Both the position numbers and the translations under genes were made by a program. From Streptomyces sp. NBC_01716 (GTDB lineage: Bacteria; Actinomycetota; Actinomycetes; Streptomycetales; Streptomycetaceae), in NCBI RefSeq assembly GCF_036248275.1, contig NZ_CP109181.1, positions 744,001 through 808,000 of the forward strand: 64,000 nt of DNA. The letters run 5' to 3'. The notes below the pieces were generated by a model that did no database searches, was not told the DNA's origin, and worked only from the letters and a program-made list of their open reading frames with translations. Below are positions 61,018 to 64,000 of this stretch, in pieces (position 1 is the stretch's first letter; every line of letters starts with the position of its first letter).

Positions 61018-61767
61018 TCAGCGGCCGGGCAGCCGCATCAGGAGATCGCGTACGGCTCTGGCGTGCCGCCTGCTGACGGCCAGTTCCGCGTCACCGACGC
61101 GCACACTCATGGCGCCGGCGTCCAGGCGCAGTTCGTCGATCCGGGCCACGGCGACGAGATGGCGGCGGTGGATCCGGACGAAACCGCGGGAGCGCCAGCG
61201 CTCCTCCAGGGTGGTGAGCGGGATTCGGACCAGATGGCTGCCCGTGTCGGTGTGGAGTCTGGCGTAGTCGCCCTGGGCCTCCGCGTAGACGATGTCGGCG
61301 ACGGGGACGAAGCGGGTCACTCCGCCGAGCTCCACCGGGATCTGGTCGGTGGAGGTGTCGACGACCGGGCCGCGCTCCCCCACCAGTTCGGCGACGCGGC
61401 GCACGGCCTCGGCCAGCCGCTCCCTGCGGACGGGTTTCAGGACGTAGTCGACGGCCTTGAGGTCGAACGCCTGGACGGCGAAGCCCTCGTGGGCGGTGAC
61501 GAAGACGATCAGCGGGGGCTGGGCGAAACCCGCCAGGAGCTTGGCGACATCGAGTCCGGTCAGTCCCGCCATGTGGATGTCGAGGAAGACGACGTCGACG
61601 GCCGCCGGGTCGTCGGGACCGGCGTCCAGTGCGGCTCCGATACGGCGCAGCGCCTCGGTCGCGCCGGTGGCGCCCTCGGCGCCGCGGATCCGTGGGTCGG
61701 CGCGGAGAAGGTACAGCAGCTCTTCGAGGGCCGGCTCTTCGTCGTCCACGGCCAGTACACGCAGCAT
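61018..61767 (-). CDS. LytTR-family response regulator
   Basis: 249 residues. Receiver: VLAVDDEEPALEELLYLL, phospho-Asp63 (VVFLDIHMAGLTG), Lys in YVLKPVRRERL. The LytTR DNA-binding domain is about 150-245: IPVELGGVTRFVPVADIVYAEAQGDYARLHTDTGSHLVRIPLTTLEERW, FVRIHRRHLVAVARI. Partner of the LytS-type kinase. The gene precedes DUF485/symporter/kinase on the same strand, 110 nt away. No Shine-Dalgarno; TAAACT ends 8 nt before the ATG. Confidence 0.92.
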   Translation of the reverse strand: MLRVLAVDDEEPALEELLYLLRADPRIRGAEGATGATEALRRIGAALDAGPDDPAAVDVVFLDIHMAGLTGLDVAKLLAGFAQPPLIVFVTAHEGFAVQAFDLKAVDYVLKPVRRERLAEAVRRVAELVGERGPVVDTSTDQIPVELGGVTRFVPVADIVYAEAQGDYARLHTDTGSHLVRIPLTTLEERWRSRGFVRIHRRHLVAVARIDELRLDAGAMSVRVGDAELAVSRRHARAVRDLLMRLPGR

Positions 61768-61869
61768 GACGGGGAAGTTTAAGGGCTCTGGGGCCCGCTG
61801 AGTCCGGACCGTGATGTGGATAAGCAGGCGGGCTTGAGTGTTTTGCCTTCGCGCGCCGTATGAGGGGGC

Positions 61870-62538
61870 ATGCGGACCCCGGAGATCCATCGCGACGTCG
61901 GCGCCTACGCGCTCGGCGTGCTCGACGCTGCCGATGCTTTCCGTTTCGAGGACCATCTCATGGACTGCCCCCAGTGCACACTGCTGTTGGGGGATTTCGG
62001 CGGGGTGCGGGGTCAGCTCGACGAGTACACGCGGCAGACGCCCCCGCGGGTGGCTCCCTTCGTGTCGGCGGGGCCCGAGCTGCTGCACCGGATGCTCGAA
62101 GGGACGGCGGCCCGGCGGCGGCTGAGCCGAAGACGGCGGCTGGCGCTGGTCGCCGCGGCGGTGGTGATCGCGGTGGGCGGCCCGTTCGCGATCGTCGAGA
62201 CGCGGGGGGACGGCGGCTCCCCGGGGGCACCGACCGCCGAGCGGTGGACGGCGACGGACCGCAGGACCGGGACGGCGGCCGTCGTGACGGCGGCGGAGAA
62301 GGGCTGGGGCACGGATGTCGCCCTGGAGCTGTCGAAGTCGACGGCGGCCGGGGTGTGCGAGCTGGTCGCCGTGGGCCGTGACGGGTCGGAGGAGACCGTG
62401 ATGACCTGGTCCGCCCGTGGGGACGGCGGGGGGCCGATGGTCACCTGGGGCGGCGCCGCGCTGCGGCCGTACGAGATCGACCGGTTCGAGGTGCGGACGG
62501 CGGCCGGGCACCGGCTGATGACGGTACGGGGCGGGTGA
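61870..62538 (+). CDS. anti-sigma factor-like membrane protein (zf-HC2 / RskA type)
   Basis: 222 residues. Zinc finger near the N-terminus: EIHRDVGAYALGVLDAADAFRFEDHLMDCPQCTLLLGDF (H-X3-C-X2-C). A membrane segment follows at about 112-131 (LALVAAAVVIAVGGPFAIV) after RRRLSRRRR. An extracellular domain comes next (VVTAAEKGWGTDVALELSKS, then VCELVAVGRDGSEETVMTW). The layout is that of RskA-type anti-sigma factors, but no sigma gene is adjacent. Start with GAGGGGGC upstream. Confidence 0.85.
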   Translation: MRTPEIHRDVGAYALGVLDAADAFRFEDHLMDCPQCTLLLGDFGGVRGQLDEYTRQTPPRVAPFVSAGPELLHRMLEGTAARRRLSRRRRLALVAAAVVIAVGGPFAIVETRGDGGSPGAPTAERWTATDRRTGTAAVVTAAEKGWGTDVALELSKSTAAGVCELVAVGRDGSEETVMTWSARGDGGGPMVTWGGAALRPYEIDRFEVRTAAGHRLMTVRGG

Positions 62539-62556
62539 CGGGGGCGCGCCGTGGGG

Positions 62557-63423
62557 CTATTTGAGGAAGCGTGACGTCGTGCGGTCGGCCAGCGGTTTGC
62601 CGCCGGTCTGGCAGGTCGGGCAGTACTGGAGCGAGGAGTCGGCGAAGGAGACCGACCTGATGGTGTCGCCGCAGACCGGACACTCCTCACCGGCCCGCCC
62701 GTGCACCCGCAGACCGCTCTTCTTCTCGGCCTTCAGCCGGCCCGCCGCGACGCCCCGCGAACGCTCGATCGCCGAGTTCAGCGTCGAGCGCATGGCGTCG
62801 TACAGGACGGTGATCTCGTCTTCCGTCAGATTCTGGACCGGCTTGAAGGGCGACATCTTCGCCGTGTGAAGGATCTCGTCGCTGTAGGCGTTGCCGATGC
62901 CCGCGATCAGCCGCTGGTCCCGCAGGGCGCCCTTGAGCTGCCGCCGCTCGCCTGTGAACAGTGCGGCGAGCGCGTCCCGGTCGAAGGCGTCGTGGAGCGG
63001 GTCGGGACCGAGGGTCGCGATGGCCGGGACCTCGAAGGGGTCCCGTACGAGATGGACGGCGAGCCGCTTGGTGGTGCCCGCCTCGGTCAGGTCGAACCCG
63101 TCGCCCTCGGCGAGCACCGTCCGCAGCGCGAGCGGCCCCTTCCCGGGGCGTGGCGGGGCCGGCGGGAACTCATCCTTCCAGCGCAGCCAGCCCGCGCGGG
63201 CCAGATGGACCGCGAGGTGCAGGCCGGAGTCGCCCGCCACGATGTCGAGCCACTTGCCGTGGCGCTCGATCGCGCTGACGGTGGTGCCGGCCAGGGCGGC
63301 GAGCGGGGGGTCGTAGGTTTTCAGGACGTTGATCGTCAGGGGCAGGACGCGAACGATCTCCTTGCCGACCAGATGGCCGTCGAGGAACTCTCGCAGCGCT
63401 TCGACCTCGGGAACTTCGGGCAT
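62557..63423 (-). CDS. Fpg/Nei family DNA glycosylase
   Basis: 288 residues. Starts MPEVPEVEALREFLDGHLVGKEI, with the catalytic Pro2 and Glu3. The helix-two-turn-helix contains GALRDQRLIAGIGNAYSDEILHTAKMSPF, and the C-terminal zinc finger is CPVCGDTIRSVSFADSSLQYCPTCQTGGKPL. It excises oxidised bases and cleaves the backbone. Fpg or Nei subtype not resolved. Confidence 0.94.
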   Translation of the reverse strand: MPEVPEVEALREFLDGHLVGKEIVRVLPLTINVLKTYDPPLAALAGTTVSAIERHGKWLDIVAGDSGLHLAVHLARAGWLRWKDEFPPAPPRPGKGPLALRTVLAEGDGFDLTEAGTTKRLAVHLVRDPFEVPAIATLGPDPLHDAFDRDALAALFTGERRQLKGALRDQRLIAGIGNAYSDEILHTAKMSPFKPVQNLTEDEITVLYDAMRSTLNSAIERSRGVAAGRLKAEKKSGLRVHGRAGEECPVCGDTIRSVSFADSSLQYCPTCQTGGKPLADRTTSRFLK

Positions 63424-63492
63424 GCCCCCAGGGTGCCGCACCGCCGGGGCAAACGCCGGGTGAGCATGGCACGAGGGGGCCGGAGCCGCTGG

Positions 63493-64000
63493 TCAGAGGC
63501 CGTAGACCGTGGTGGCCGTCCCGCCGAAGACCGCCCGCCGCTCGTTCCCGCTCAGGCCGGCGGTCAGCTCGCGGGTGACGTCCACGACCTCGCCGTAACT
63601 GGCGGCCAATCGGCACACCGGCCAGTCCGAGCCGAACATCAGGCGCGCGGAGCCGAACGCGTCGAGCACGGTCTCGGTGTACGGGCGCAGCGTGTCGGCC
63701 GTCCAGGAGTCCCACTCGGCCTCGGTGACCATGCCGGAGAGCTTGCACACGACGTTGGGCCGGGCGGCCAGCGCGCGGATATGGCCGGCCCAGGGGTCGA
63801 GGCCGCCGGAGGCGATGGGCGGCTTGCCGAGGTGGTCGAGTACGAAGGTCAGCTGGGGCAGCAGTGCGGCGACCGCGGTGGCCGCCGGCAGCTGGTGCGG
63901 CAGGAGGATCAGGTCGTACGCGAGCCCGGCGGCGGCCACGGCGGCGAGCCCGTGCCGTACGCCGGGACGCAGCAGCCACTCGGGGTCGGGCTCGCCCTGG
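63493..64000 (-). CDS. amidohydrolase family protein (fuconolactonase-like), partial
   Basis: The C-terminal 169 residues; the gene continues beyond the right edge. QGEPDPEWLLRPGVRHGLAAVAAAGLAYDLILLPHQLPAA, LTFVLDHLGKPPIASGGLDPWAGHI, VVCKLSGMVTEA and ARLMFGSDWPVCRLAASYGEVVDV are typical of the 2-pyrone-4,6-dicarboxylate lactonase / L-fuconolactonase branch of the amidohydrolases. Metal ligands visible: His in LDHLGKP and Asp in GSDWPVC. Substrate not determined. Confidence 0.85.
   Translation of the reverse strand, partial: QGEPDPEWLLRPGVRHGLAAVAAAGLAYDLILLPHQLPAATAVAALLPQLTFVLDHLGKPPIASGGLDPWAGHIRALAARPNVVCKLSGMVTEAEWDSWTADTLRPYTETVLDAFGSARLMFGSDWPVCRLAASYGEVVDVTRELTAGLSGNERRAVFGGTATTVYGL

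Overview
The window is high-GC actinobacterial chromosome and almost certainly Streptomyces. It shows third-position G/C bias, many GTG starts, WhiB and egtABCD genes, a c-di-GMP phosphodiesterase of the RmdA type, a class F sortase and many secreted proteins. From memory, the stretch egtABCD / acyltransferase pair / sdhCAB / LysR / rmdA / lipoprotein / proline-rich protein resembles the left part of the S. coelicolor chromosome. That synteny was not checked by any search.

Region by region. 1-3 kb: a degraded edge with the 3' end of an alpha-L-fucosidase, facing remnants of an SDR oxidoreductase and a TetR regulator, two small secreted proteins and a 5'-truncated quinone oxidoreductase. 3-9.6 kb: a LuxR-type regulator beside a large secreted subtilase, then an imine-reductase-like enzyme divergent from an HxlR regulator. 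9.6-13.8 kb: a DUF2975/Xre pair under tandem palindromes, pirin, a TPR protein with a SigR-type promoter, a LigD-type polymerase domain, and WhiB behind a small ORF. 13.9-17.6 kb: ATP-binding regulator, two small cytoplasmic proteins, a VOC protein, CorA. 17.7-27.2 kb: UvrA paralogue with an SOS-like box, a 1129-residue helical protein, FAD disulfide oxidoreductase divergent from thioredoxin (SigR-type promoter), thiolase, a small protein. 27.2-30.5 kb: LacI regulator, a broken alpha/beta hydrolase, and a MazF-like protein tail-to-tail with a PARG-like protein. 30.6-36.6 kb: egtABCD, then an ornithine-lipid-type acyltransferase pair. 36.9-40.2 kb: orphan sugar-binding lipoprotein, dodecin, HAD phosphatase, flavin monooxygenase. 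40.2-44.9 kb: a MITE-like element abutting sdhB, sdhCAB and a divergent LysR gene. 45-50.9 kb: rmdA with a coupled DUF574 methyltransferase, a repeat lipoprotein, a proline-rich wall protein and a DUF4239 protein. 51-53.4 kb: two paralogous surface proteins and a class F sortase. 53.4-57.8 kb: deacetylase, Usp, CapA, ECF sigma factor with a facing zinc anti-sigma-like protein, and an unknown protein. 57.9-64 kb: LytS/LytTR two-component genes with an SSS symporter operon, another anti-sigma-like protein, an Fpg/Nei glycosylase and a partial amidohydrolase.

Themes. Thiol and redox stress: ergothioneine synthesis, thioredoxin, the FAD oxidoreductase and two exact GGAAT-N18-GTT promoters. Cell-surface biology: the sortase with two proteins that share an unusual C-terminal signal, the proline-rich wall protein, lipoproteins and the deacetylase. 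Several genes without a Shine-Dalgarno have a TANNNT box 6-8 nt before the start codon and are probably leaderless. The most novel candidate system is the class F sortase with its paired, non-LPXTG surface proteins.
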